A DNA stretch of 13,496 nt from DASPKW01 sp038244055 (lineage in GTDB: Bacteria; Planctomycetota; Phycisphaerae; Tepidisphaerales; Tepidisphaeraceae). The stretch is taken from NCBI GenBank assembly GCA_038244055.1, contig JBBRTW010000171.1, positions 1 through 13,496 of the forward strand. Direction: 5' to 3'. Below, one piece after another: positions 1 through 6,236 of this stretch. Within the stretch, counting starts at the first letter, position 1. The number at the start of each line of letters is the position of its first letter. The notes under the pieces were generated by a model, which saw nothing but the letters and a program-made list of their open reading frames with translations, did no database searches and was not told the DNA's origin. Both the position numbers and the translations under genes were made by a program.

Positions 1-118
1 AGGCGAGGATGCGGCTCAGGCGCTTCTGAATGACCCGGTATTCCAGCGCGGCCGCCTGCGCCATCGGCAGGGCGGAACCTTCGGAGCCGAACGGGCTGAA
101 GTAGTTGAGTCGGTGCAT
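1..118 (-). CDS. Hypothetical protein, N-terminal fragment (runs off left edge)
   Basis: Reading the minus strand from an ATG at 118 gives 39 open codons to the window edge, beginning MHRLNYFSPFG and continuing through an Ala-rich, probably helical segment. I do not recognise the family. The case for a gene is a perfect TATAAT on the minus strand at 132-127, ending 8 nt before the ATG. With the usual 6-8 nt to the start site, the transcript would begin at or 1-2 nt before the ATG, so it could be leaderless. No Shine-Dalgarno sequence is visible. It is divergent from lpxK. The remainder of the protein is not in the window. Confidence 0.5.
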   Translation of the reverse strand, partial: MHRLNYFSPFGSEGSALPMAQAAALEYRVIQKRLSRILA

Positions 119-132
119 CGTGCGGTATTATA
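105..132. promoter_or_regulatory. Candidate divergent promoter with shared -10
   Basis: TATTATA at 126-132 reads TATTAT on the plus strand (towards lpxK) and TATAAT on the minus strand (towards the 1-118 gene). On the plus strand TTGAGT at 105-110 is a possible -35 with a short 15-bp spacer. On the minus strand no good -35 is seen at 16-18 bp spacing. Symmetric -10 elements that drive divergent transcription are known in bacteria; its use here is inference. Confidence 0.4.
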
Positions 133-161
133 GCCGGAGGATCAGTTTTTGGAGAGGAATA

Positions 162-1259
162 GTGAGTAGACCGGCCCATGATCGAATCGCGGGGATGTTG
201 AGTGGGAGCGATCGCTCGCCGCGCGCGAAGGTCTTCCGCGCCCTCGCCCGGCCGGCGTCCGCCCTCTATGCCGCGCTGATGCGCCTGCGCAACCGCCGCT
301 ACGACAGCGGCAAAGGCGTGCGCAGGCTTCCCCGCCCGGTCGTCAGCATCGGCAACATCACCACCGGCGGCACCGGCAAGACACCGGTCGTCCAGTGGCT
401 CTGCGGCGCGCTCCGCGCCGCCGGCCACCACCCCGCCATCCTCATGCGCGGCTACAAAGCCCGGCCCGGCCAGAAGGGCGATGAGCAGTTGATGCTCGAA
501 TCCCTCCTCGCCCCCGCCCCCGGCCAATCCGCCATTGCCATCCACGCCGACCCGGACCGCTATCGCGGCGGGATGGCGGTTATCGATCAACATCCCGAGA
601 CGACCGTATTCATCCTCGATGATGGCTTCCAGCATCGCCGCCTGGCCCGCGATGCGGATCTGGTGCTCATCGATGCCACGAACCCGTTTGGATATGGGCA
701 TGTGCTTCCGCGCGGCCTTTTGCGCGAGCCAATGGCCGGCCTGCATCGGGCCGGCGCGATTCTGATCAGCCGTTCGGATCAAATCGACCCGCGCGAGATC
801 GAGCGGATCATTTCCACGCTCCACAATTACAACACGGCCGCTCCAATTTTTCGGTCCGTCCACCGACATGTCGGCCTGCGCGCCGCTTCCGGTGAATCGA
901 TCGAGCTGAGCGCGCTGGCCAGCAGGAAATTCTTCGCCTTCGCCGGCATCGGAAACCCCGCCGGGCTTTGCACACAATTGGAAGCGGTCGGCGCAATCGC
1001 GGCCGGCGCGATGTCCTTTTCCGATCACTGGAATTATTCGGCCGGCGATGCGGCAAAAATCCTCTCCGAAGCGCATCGCGTTGAGGCCCACGCGATTATC
1101 ACCACGGAGAAAGATTGGGTGAAGATCGGACCCTCGCTGGAAAGAGCCGAGATTCCGGTGTACCGGTTGGATTTGGCGATCGAGATTGACGGGGAGGAAG
1201 AATTGATGGCTTGGGTGATGGGGCAGTTGGCAAATAGGCGGGAACCCGTCAAAACCTGA
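162..1259 (+). CDS. lpxK: Tetraacyldisaccharide 4'-kinase (lipid A 4'-kinase)
   Basis: LpxK uses ATP to phosphorylate the 4' position of the lipid A disaccharide precursor at the inner face of the cytoplasmic membrane, in the Raetz pathway. The 365-residue product has the family's P-loop GNITTGGTGKTP (residues 64-75) after a basic amphipathic N-terminal segment that fits membrane association. It also has the diagnostic DDGFQHRRLARDADLVLID block (from about residue 153). The length is slightly above the usual 320-350. I chose GTG at 162 because GGAGAGG at 151-157 sits at good spacing. A TTG at 105 is also open but would overlap the divergent gene, and ATG at 195 is a shorter alternative. The gene implies an outer membrane with lipid A. 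Other lpx genes are not nearby. Confidence 0.93.
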   Translation: MSRPAHDRIAGMLSGSDRSPRAKVFRALARPASALYAALMRLRNRRYDSGKGVRRLPRPVVSIGNITTGGTGKTPVVQWLCGALRAAGHHPAILMRGYKARPGQKGDEQLMLESLLAPAPGQSAIAIHADPDRYRGGMAVIDQHPETTVFILDDGFQHRRLARDADLVLIDATNPFGYGHVLPRGLLREPMAGLHRAGAILISRSDQIDPREIERIISTLHNYNTAAPIFRSVHRHVGLRAASGESIELSALASRKFFAFAGIGNPAGLCTQLEAVGAIAAGAMSFSDHWNYSAGDAAKILSEAHRVEAHAIITTEKDWVKIGPSLERAEIPVYRLDLAIEIDGEEELMAWVMGQLANRREPVKT

Positions 1260-1370
1260 ATCTGGGGCCTATTTGCATTCCACGCCATCCGGGACGGCGC
1301 TCTGGTCGCTGTCGCTCCCGACGCTCAGTCCCAGCTTGTATCAGCAGAATATCCAGCATTTCATCCAAAT

Positions 1371-1407
1371 GAATTCCTCTGTGCCTCTGCGTCTCTGTGG
1401 CGAATTC
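1371..1407. repeat. Short period-8 repeat (TCTGTG-type)
   Basis: Three tandem 8-mers, TCTGTGCC, TCTGCGTC and TCTGTGGC (1378-1401), are bracketed by two GAATTC hexamers at 1371-1376 and 1402-1407. Read on the minus strand the tract encodes the spurious-looking peptide ETQRHRG. From memory, peptides of this kind are common false ORFs in environmental genomes, which suggests a dispersed non-coding repeat. The surrounding 1260-1420 holds no gene that I can support. Confidence 0.5.
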
Positions 1408-1423
1408 TTTTTCCCACGCGCGC

Positions 1424-1461
1424 AAAAAAAGACGGAGGCGGCCACCCAGACCGCCCCCGTC
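1424..1461 (-). terminator. Intrinsic terminator, minus strand
   Basis: An inverted repeat 1431-1441/1451-1461 (11 positions, one mismatch, 9-nt loop) is followed on the minus strand by seven Ts (1430-1424). It would stop transcription coming from the CBM48 gene, behind the nearer hairpin at 1516-1550. A weaker inverted repeat (GGGCAA 1465-1470 / TTGCCC 1493-1498) lies between the two. Confidence 0.65.
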
Positions 1462-1511
1462 GTGGGGCAAAAAGAGCATTTTCTTCCCTCTCTTGCCCGT
1501 ACAACTTAAAG

Positions 1512-1550
1512 AAAAAGGCTGCACGGTGGAGGGGAGAGTCCGTGCAGCCT
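1512..1550 (-). terminator. Intrinsic terminator of the CBM48 gene
   Basis: A perfect 11-bp stem, AGGCTGCACGG (1516-1526) with CCGTGCAGCCT (1540-1550), has a 13-nt purine-rich loop on the plus strand. On the minus strand it runs into a five-T tract (complement of 1512-1516). It lies about 108 bp after the CBM48 stop codon. A further small hairpin (TTTCGC 1585-1590 / GCGAAA 1597-1602) precedes it, so the whole 3' region is highly structured. Confidence 0.75.
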
Positions 1551-1613
1551 GGCGGAGGAGGAAACGAGGATCATAAAAGGCGACTTTCGCGGGACTGCGA
1601 AATCTGAATGCTC

Positions 1614-1648
1614 AAAAAAAAATTGGACAGGCGGGATGCCCGCACCAC
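1614..1648 (-). repeat. REP-like post-stop hairpin with T9 tract
   Basis: On the minus strand, 9 nt after the CBM48 stop, the sequence GTGGTGCGGGCATCCCGCC begins at 1648. It folds as GCGGG-CAT-CCCGC (1643-1631), and a run of nine Ts follows after an 8-nt gap (1622-1614). The start TTTGTGGTGC is shared with the copy after the DUF4091 gene at 5254-5263. The gap before the T tract is long for a standard terminator. Confidence 0.5.
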
Positions 1649-1657
1649 AAATGAGGT

Positions 1658-1975
1658 TTAGGCCGCGATCGCCTGAATTTCACGGTGTTCAACGGCGACG
1701 CATTCGGGAACCAGCAACACGCTGTTCCAGACCTGCTTTTTCAGCTCCACCCCATGCGAGGCGAAATCGGTGAACCATTGCCCATCGGCCACATAACGAA
1801 AGCGATATTCGCCGGCATCCAACCGGACGCGGGCGACCCACCAGCCATTGCCTTCGGGGCGCATCGGGATGGCCTGGGCCTGCCATTGCGTGAAGTCCGC
1901 GGCAAGCGCGACTTCGCTGGCATTGGCCCGGAAGAACCTGAACTCGACTTCGCCATTACGCTTCATGCTTGTCAT
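1658..1975 (-). CDS. Stand-alone CBM48 / isoamylase N-terminal-like domain protein
   Basis: This is a 105-residue protein that is essentially one glycogen-binding (CBM48/AMPK-beta-type) beta-sandwich. The core runs VEFRFFRANASEVALAADF, then FTQW, M-P-GNGWW, RVRLDAGEYRFRYVADGQW and F-D-, the usual order of conserved aromatics and the GxYxYKFxVDG-like turn. In branching enzyme and isoamylase this domain sits ahead of a catalytic barrel; here there is none, so it may bind alpha-glucan or act as a partner subunit. It has no signal peptide and is probably cytoplasmic. GGAG (complement of 1983-1986) lies 7 nt before ATG 1975; an internal ATG at 1966 is an alternative. Its 3' side carries several minus-strand terminator-like hairpins. 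It is divergent from the DUF4091 gene. Confidence 0.82.
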   Translation of the reverse strand: MTSMKRNGEVEFRFFRANASEVALAADFTQWQAQAIPMRPEGNGWWVARVRLDAGEYRFRYVADGQWFTDFASHGVELKKQVWNSVLLVPECVAVEHREIQAIAA

Positions 1976-2115
1976 CGTGGGACTCCATTCGGTAGAATCT
2001 CAGTACAAAGCTCGTGCCACACAGCGCCGTTACTGGGTGGCATGCTCGCCGGGACTGAGTTTTCCGGGCATTTTCCCTGATCCCCTTGCGAAATCGGCGT
2101 TTGACGGGCCTCACT

Positions 2116-2144
2116 TTATCACTTGAGGCGCGCCGAAATATGAA
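2116..2144 (+). promoter_or_regulatory. Weak candidate promoter for the DUF4091 gene
   Basis: TTATCA (2116-2121) and TATGAA (2139-2144) are 17 bp apart, each matching 4 of 6 sigma-70 positions. A start about 7 nt downstream would fall near 2151, exactly where the tandem hairpins of the leader begin. The evidence is weak. TTGACG at 2101-2106 lacks a partnered -10. Confidence 0.28.
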
Positions 2145-2150
2145 TGCACC

Positions 2151-2221
2151 GTTCAGGTCCGATGAACTGATCGGCCAAAGAAACGGCAACCGACTGGCCG
2201 ATTGCCCACCGGCTGGGCAAT
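2151..2221 (+). promoter_or_regulatory. Structured mRNA leader: three tandem hairpins
   Basis: Three adjacent inverted repeats lie in the 284-bp gap before the DUF4091 gene. They are GTTCA 2151-2155 / TGAAC 2163-2167; ATCGGCCA 2170-2177 / TGGCCGAT 2195-2202; and ATTGCCCA 2201-2208 / TGGGCAAT 2214-2221. The last two share A2201-T2202, so they must stack or compete. The third is followed by TTGCGTTG, too poor in T for a sure terminator. I could not assign it to a known riboswitch class. It ends 38 nt before the ATG at 2260. Confidence 0.4.
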
Positions 2222-2259
2222 TTGCGTTGTAACCCCGAAAATCCCCCTGGATTGACACC

Positions 2260-5253
2260 ATGCCTCGACAATTGACCGGTTGTATCCTCTTGAGCTTGCT
2301 GGGCTTGGCAGTCTGGGCGGGAGGCGGGTGCAACTTCTTTAAGCCCGCGGCGAAACCCTCGGCCGCCAATAATCCCATCGTCCCCGTTCAGGTAATCAAA
2401 GCGGTCAGCCTCGATGCCGCCGGGCCGATCCTCGATGATACCGCACTCCGAATTTCCGCCGCGCGAAATGAGACCGCGAGTGTGGTGCTTCAACTGACCA
2501 GCCTTCCCCGTCCCGTTGGCGCGAACCTGACCCTTCGCATCCCAGCGCTGCAGTTACCCGAGGGCGGCGGGAAGATCGACACCGATCGTGTGAAGATCTA
2601 CCAGGTGCTCTCGATGCCGGTGGATGCGAATCGCGCGGGGTATGTGCGGCACACGGGTCTGAAGGCGGCTAGCCGATCCATGCCCAGGGCGCTGTTGCCG
2701 GTGGCGGTGGATCATGGTTCTATCAATCTCTCGACACTGCGCGATCCATCGGAGCCGTTCAAGCCGGCCAGCCGCCTGGGGATTTCCGATGAGCCGGCCA
2801 CGCTCTGGATCGATCTAGCCATCCCACCCACCGCGACGCCGGGTCAATACGTGACGACTGTTGAAGTGCTCAAGGACGGCCAGAAGATCGATTCGGTTCC
2901 GCTCACATTAAACGTCTACGACTTCGTCCTGCCCGATGAGCGCCATCTGCACATGGTCGGCCGGATCGAATGGGATGCGCTGGAAGCGCTCTACCCCGAT
3001 CTGTTCGAGAACATCACGCCCAACTTGATGGACCGGAAGAACAAGCGGTACGACCCGGCCATCAAGCTCCTCGATCAACTGGTGTTGCTGGCGCAGGAGC
3101 ATCGCACGACGGCGGTTGTGCCGCGCTTGCAGCCGGTGGCCAAGTGGCCGGCCAATCAAGCGCCGCAGGTTTTCTGGAGCGAGTTTGATTCGGTGGCCGG
3201 GCCATGGCTGACGGGGGAAGCATTCGCGGACAAGGTGCCGCTGGGTTATTGGCCGATGCCGCGGGTGGAATATCTGGACCGATTTCCGCCCGCGCTGCAG
3301 AATCAATATTGGACCAACGCCACCAGCCATTTCTTCCAGCAGGGTTGGGTGGACCGGGCCTGGGTGGAAGTGGAGAAGGATACACCCGGCCGGGCCAGCG
3401 CGCTGGAGTGCGTGAAATTATCAAGTCAGGCGGCCGGGATATTGGCGATTCATCCCAAGGTGCGCGTGACACTGCCTCTGGAAGAGCAGCAGTTGCAGTT
3501 CCTGAATCCCGGCAATGCAAATCTGTTGGATCGCGGGACGACCACTCGATTGATGTCGGCCGCCCCGGGCTTGCTCTATATCCCCATCGACCCCGCCAGC
3601 GCCTGGCCTTCGGGCGTGGCGCATACGGCACACTGGCTCCGCACCGACCTGCCGGGGCTGGTGCCGTACATCGGCGCGGGGGGCGATGAGAAGGATGTGC
3701 GCCTCTGGGCGTGGCTCGCCTATCTGCGGCAGACGCAGGTGATCGGCTGGGATGGCGCGCTTCCACATGCGGCCTCGCCGAATCAGGCGGCCGACCCGAA
3801 TGAGCTCACCTGGTTCTACCCCGGCCGGTGGTTTGGCATCGAAGAACCCGTGCCGACGATCCAGCTCAAATGGCTGCGGCGGGCGCAGCAGGACTATGAA
3901 TATTTGTATCTCTCCCAGCAGCGCGGCGAGCGGCTGTATGCGCTTCTGATGGCGCAGTTGATGATCAAGCCCGTGCGCATCGGACTCAATGAGGAACCCG
4001 ATCCAACCCACGGCCTGCTCTCCGGCACTACCGACCCTCAATCCTGGAGCCGCGCCCTCGATCTGCTGGCGCGGAATATCTCGCTGCACGCGCCCGGGGA
4101 GAAGGGCGATGAGCGGAAAATGGCCGTCCTCGAAAGCCAGACGCGCGATTGGATCGTCCCGCAGGATAAGCCGCTGCTGATCCCGCGCAACACGAGTTGG
4201 GGATGGTTCATGCGGCAGGGAAACTGGGTCGATCTGCGCCTGGGGCTGGATATCTATAACGCCGCCAGCGTCCCCCTCGAAGGCGATATCCAATGGGTCA
4301 GCGCGCCGCGCGGCTGGGAGATCAGCCCGCAGCCGCTGAACATCGATCCGGTGCATGCGATCCAGACGTATCAGGTGAAGCAATTCGAAACCCGCGCCAT
4401 GGTCGATCTCGACCGCCTCAGCGCTGAGACGCGCAAGCCCATCCAGCTCAAGTTCATCGATTCGGTCCACAAGCGGCCGTTCTATATGACCGTATCAGCC
4501 CCCGTCGCCCCCAGCGACAAGCGCGAGGGGCAATTGACCATCGATGGCAAGCTCGGCGACTGGGACGATGCGGCCGATGCGATCCAACTTGGCCCGATGG
4601 TGACGATGCTGGACCGGCCGGGCGTGCAGCGACAGGCGATGCAACTCGCGGCGACATCCACCGCGCTTTACTCGAACTGGGCCGACAAGCGGTTTTATGT
4701 GGGTTTCAAGCTCGATGGACTGGCGTCCGGCGATACCCATTCGGAGAATAACTCGGTGGACTATCAACTCCGCCGCGCCTGGGGCGAGGATTTGTGCGAG
4801 ATGCTCATCCAGCCGATTTATGCGCAGGAACTCGGGCAGATCGTTCACATCGTCTGCAAACCCAAAGGGCAGATCATCGTCTCGGCCAAGCCCTCGCCGA
4901 AAAACCGCAAGCTCCAGGGTAACAACGCCCAGGTGATCGCGGGCGCGGCCGTCCGCTACGCCAGCACGACCGAATCCGCCCTCTGGCGTGGTGAACTGGC
5001 GATCCCGTGGGAGATCATCAACGACCCGCAGCACAAGGGCGTCCGCCCGACACTGCTCCGCTTCAATTTCATCCAGTACAAATCCGCCACCGGCGAATCC
5101 TCAAGCTGGGCCGGCCCGATCGACTTCGGGCGCGATGACACGTTCATGGGCCTGCTCTACCTGCGCGATCTGAAAGCCCCCGGCCCCGGCGCGGCGTTGG
5201 AAACATCCCCCTCACTCAGCAACCCGGTGGGGGAAAGATTGTTCGGAAGATAA
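2260..5253 (+). CDS. Exported DUF4091 (GH123-like) protein with C-terminal CBM9-like domain
   Basis: This is a 997-residue exported protein. The N-terminus has a hydrophobic stretch (CILLSLLGLAVWAGGGC) ending in a Cys that could be a lipobox, although the -3 residue is Gly, so lipoprotein status is uncertain. A beta-rich region follows (about 35-225, with NETASVVLQL). The central part is barrel-like and carries the DUF4091 signature at about 472-556: GAGGDEKDVRLWAWLAYL, then YPGRW and LKWLRRAQQDYEYLYL. From about 756, a segment opening LTIDGKLGDWDDA looks like a CBM9/DOMON-type sugar-binding domain. DUF4091 proteins are related to GH123 beta-N-acetylgalactosaminidases, so a glycan-active role at the cell surface is likely; the substrate cannot be told. 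There is no clear Shine-Dalgarno sequence. A structured leader precedes the gene, and a REP-like hairpin starts 4 nt after the stop. Confidence 0.82.
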   Translation: MPRQLTGCILLSLLGLAVWAGGGCNFFKPAAKPSAANNPIVPVQVIKAVSLDAAGPILDDTALRISAARNETASVVLQLTSLPRPVGANLTLRIPALQLPEGGGKIDTDRVKIYQVLSMPVDANRAGYVRHTGLKAASRSMPRALLPVAVDHGSINLSTLRDPSEPFKPASRLGISDEPATLWIDLAIPPTATPGQYVTTVEVLKDGQKIDSVPLTLNVYDFVLPDERHLHMVGRIEWDALEALYPDLFENITPNLMDRKNKRYDPAIKLLDQLVLLAQEHRTTAVVPRLQPVAKWPANQAPQVFWSEFDSVAGPWLTGEAFADKVPLGYWPMPRVEYLDRFPPALQNQYWTNATSHFFQQGWVDRAWVEVEKDTPGRASALECVKLSSQAAGILAIHPKVRVTLPLEEQQLQFLNPGNANLLDRGTTTRLMSAAPGLLYIPIDPASAWPSGVAHTAHWLRTDLPGLVPYIGAGGDEKDVRLWAWLAYLRQTQVIGWDGALPHAASPNQAADPNELTWFYPGRWFGIEEPVPTIQLKWLRRAQQDYEYLYLSQQRGERLYALLMAQLMIKPVRIGLNEEPDPTHGLLSGTTDPQSWSRALDLLARNISLHAPGEKGDERKMAVLESQTRDWIVPQDKPLLIPRNTSWGWFMRQGNWVDLRLGLDIYNAASVPLEGDIQWVSAPRGWEISPQPLNIDPVHAIQTYQVKQFETRAMVDLDRLSAETRKPIQLKFIDSVHKRPFYMTVSAPVAPSDKREGQLTIDGKLGDWDDAADAIQLGPMVTMLDRPGVQRQAMQLAATSTALYSNWADKRFYVGFKLDGLASGDTHSENNSVDYQLRRAWGEDLCEMLIQPIYAQELGQIVHIVCKPKGQIIVSAKPSPKNRKLQGNNAQVIAGAAVRYASTTESALWRGELAIPWEIINDPQHKGVRPTLLRFNFIQYKSATGESSSWAGPIDFGRDDTFMGLLYLRDLKAPGPGAALETSPSLSNPVGERLFGR

Positions 5254-5256
5254 TTT

Positions 5257-5285
5257 GTGGTGCAGGCTTTCAGCCTGCTCTTTAT
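5257..5285 (+). terminator. REP-like hairpin / terminator after the DUF4091 gene
   Basis: GTGGTGC begins 4 nt after the TAA. GCAGGCT (5262-5268) pairs perfectly with AGCCTGC (5272-5278) across a TTC loop, followed by TCTTTATT. It resembles the hairpins after the CBM48 and zwf stops. The moderate T-richness makes termination plausible. Its tail touches the stop codon of the convergent small gene. Confidence 0.5.
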
Positions 5286-5488
5286 TGAACCGCCCTGAAT
5301 TGCCGCGCCCCGACGAGAATCGGCACCCAGTTCGCCGCCAGCAGACCCAGAATCACCAGCACCAGCGCTACCTCGGCCAGCACCAGCAATACCCGCGAAG
5401 CCCGGCAGCAGCAGCGCGAATCGGCCTGTTCCGCGCCCGTCCCCGGCTCCGCGCCCGCCTCATCGTGTCTCAAGTCCTGCTGTTCCAT
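5282..5488 (-). CDS. Small single-pass membrane protein, hypothetical
   Basis: This is a 68-residue ORF. The first half is polar and acidic and includes a CCC triplet (residues 26-28). A strongly hydrophobic span follows (about 32-59, LLVLAEVALVLVILGLLAAN), then a short tail. Third codon positions are mostly G or C on this strand, as in neighbouring real genes. GGTGA lies a few bases before the ATG at 5488. The family is not recognised. It converges on the DUF4091 gene. It could be a chance ORF, but the clean transmembrane segment and codon bias argue for a real one. Confidence 0.5.
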   Translation of the reverse strand: MEQQDLRHDEAGAEPGTGAEQADSRCCCRASRVLLVLAEVALVLVILGLLAANWVPILVGARQFRAVQ

Positions 5489-5518
5489 ATCGTCACCAAT
5501 GAAATTGCTATCGTGGCA

Positions 5519-5556
5519 TCACTCCGGGTGCCCTGTGCGGCCTCACTCCGGGTGCC
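5519..5556. repeat. 14-bp direct repeat pair
   Basis: TCACTCCGGGTGCC occurs at 5519-5532 and again at 5543-5556, 24 bp start to start. The 332 bases from 5489 to 5820 hold no other supported gene: this repeat, pyrimidine-rich sequence, then the rpmB promoter. An open minus-strand frame over 5543-5776 has unconvincing composition. Confidence 0.6.
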
Positions 5557-5756
5557 AGGCCCTGACGAGCCGCCAAAAAAGTCCCATCCGCCGCGCACGC
5601 CCATCGGCTCGTCTGGGCATGCCCCAGCGGCACGACCGCGCCCATTCATACCCGCTCAGCCCCTTTTCATCACCTGTCATGCCTTCATTCCAGCAAAAAT
5701 CCGACGAACATCCCCGCTCCATCGTCCGCCCCCGCCGAAAATCATTTCCCGCCCCC

Positions 5757-5785
5757 TTGCAAACCGACCCCTCCATTTCTACACT
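5757..5785 (+). promoter_or_regulatory. Sigma-70-type promoter of rpmB
   Basis: TTGCAA (5757-5762) and TACACT (5780-5785) are separated by 17 bp, each differing from consensus at two positions. The start would be near 5792, giving a leader of about 29 nt with GAGGT (5811-5815) placed 5 nt before the rpmB ATG. Confidence 0.65.
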
Positions 5786-5820
5786 GCCCGGCTCAATTGA
5801 CCTAATTAACGAGGTAAGTC

Positions 5821-6093
5821 ATGCCACGCGTTTGCTATTTTACGGGTAAGAAGACGGAGTTCGGCCGCAAGAAGACCACGCGCGGCAAGGCCAAGTATCT
5901 GGGCGGTGTCGGCACTAAGATCACCGGCATTTCCAATCGGAAATTCATGCCCAATATCCAGAAGGTTCGCGCCCTGATCGACGGCACGGTCGTCCGCATC
6001 AAGGTCAGCGCCAAGGCCATTAAGATGGGCCTGGTCACCAAGCCCCCCAAGCGCCGCTGGAAGCCCGCCCCGGCCGAGGCCGCCAAGGCCTGA
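5821..6093 (+). CDS. rpmB: 50S ribosomal protein L28
   Basis: This is a 90-residue basic protein of the large ribosomal subunit. It begins MPRVCYFTGKKTEFG, matching the L28 start (M-R-C--TGK). It continues with NRKFMPNIQKVR, the equivalent of the family's RRFLPNLQ motif, then VRIKVSAKAIK, equivalent to LRVSxxxLR. It has a single Cys at position 5 and lacks the paired CxxC zinc motifs, so it is a zinc-independent (C-minus) form. The C-terminus is a Lys/Pro/Ala-rich tail (KPPKRRWKPAP). It is transcribed alone: promoter at 5757-5785, Shine-Dalgarno GAGGT, terminator at 6121-6150. Its neighbours are functionally unrelated. Confidence 0.96.
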   Translation: MPRVCYFTGKKTEFGRKKTTRGKAKYLGGVGTKITGISNRKFMPNIQKVRALIDGTVVRIKVSAKAIKMGLVTKPPKRRWKPAPAEAAKA

Positions 6094-6120
6094 TCGCGAC
6101 AATCAAAAAGCGTATTCGAG

Positions 6121-6150
6121 CCCGGCATCAATCGATGCCGGGTTCTTTTT
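6121..6150 (+). terminator. Intrinsic terminator of rpmB
   Basis: CCCGGCATC (6121-6129) and GATGCCGGG (6134-6142) form a perfect 9-bp stem with an AATC loop, followed by TTCTTTTT (6143-6150). It lies 27 nt after the rpmB stop, between convergent genes. Confidence 0.93.
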
Positions 6151-6236
6151 CGGCGCGCGTTCAAATGCGCATGTGATCAGATGTCGTTCGATCACCGGCC
6201 GATCGCGTTTTCTGTCCCATGTCGCCAGCAGACGCG

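Noticed and set aside
2151..2221. c-di-GMP or other known riboswitch in the DUF4091 leader
   Set aside because: The CAAAG and GGCAACC fragments are suggestive, but the required conserved core and tetraloop arrangement is not present.
3421..4470. Long minus-strand ORF opposite the DUF4091 gene
   Set aside because: It is an antisense shadow with low-complexity Arg/Pro/His composition and no recognisable domain.
5255..5800. Plus-strand 181-codon ORF before rpmB
   Set aside because: It is Pro/Arg-rich without domains and overlaps the post-stop hairpin, the direct repeat and the rpmB promoter.
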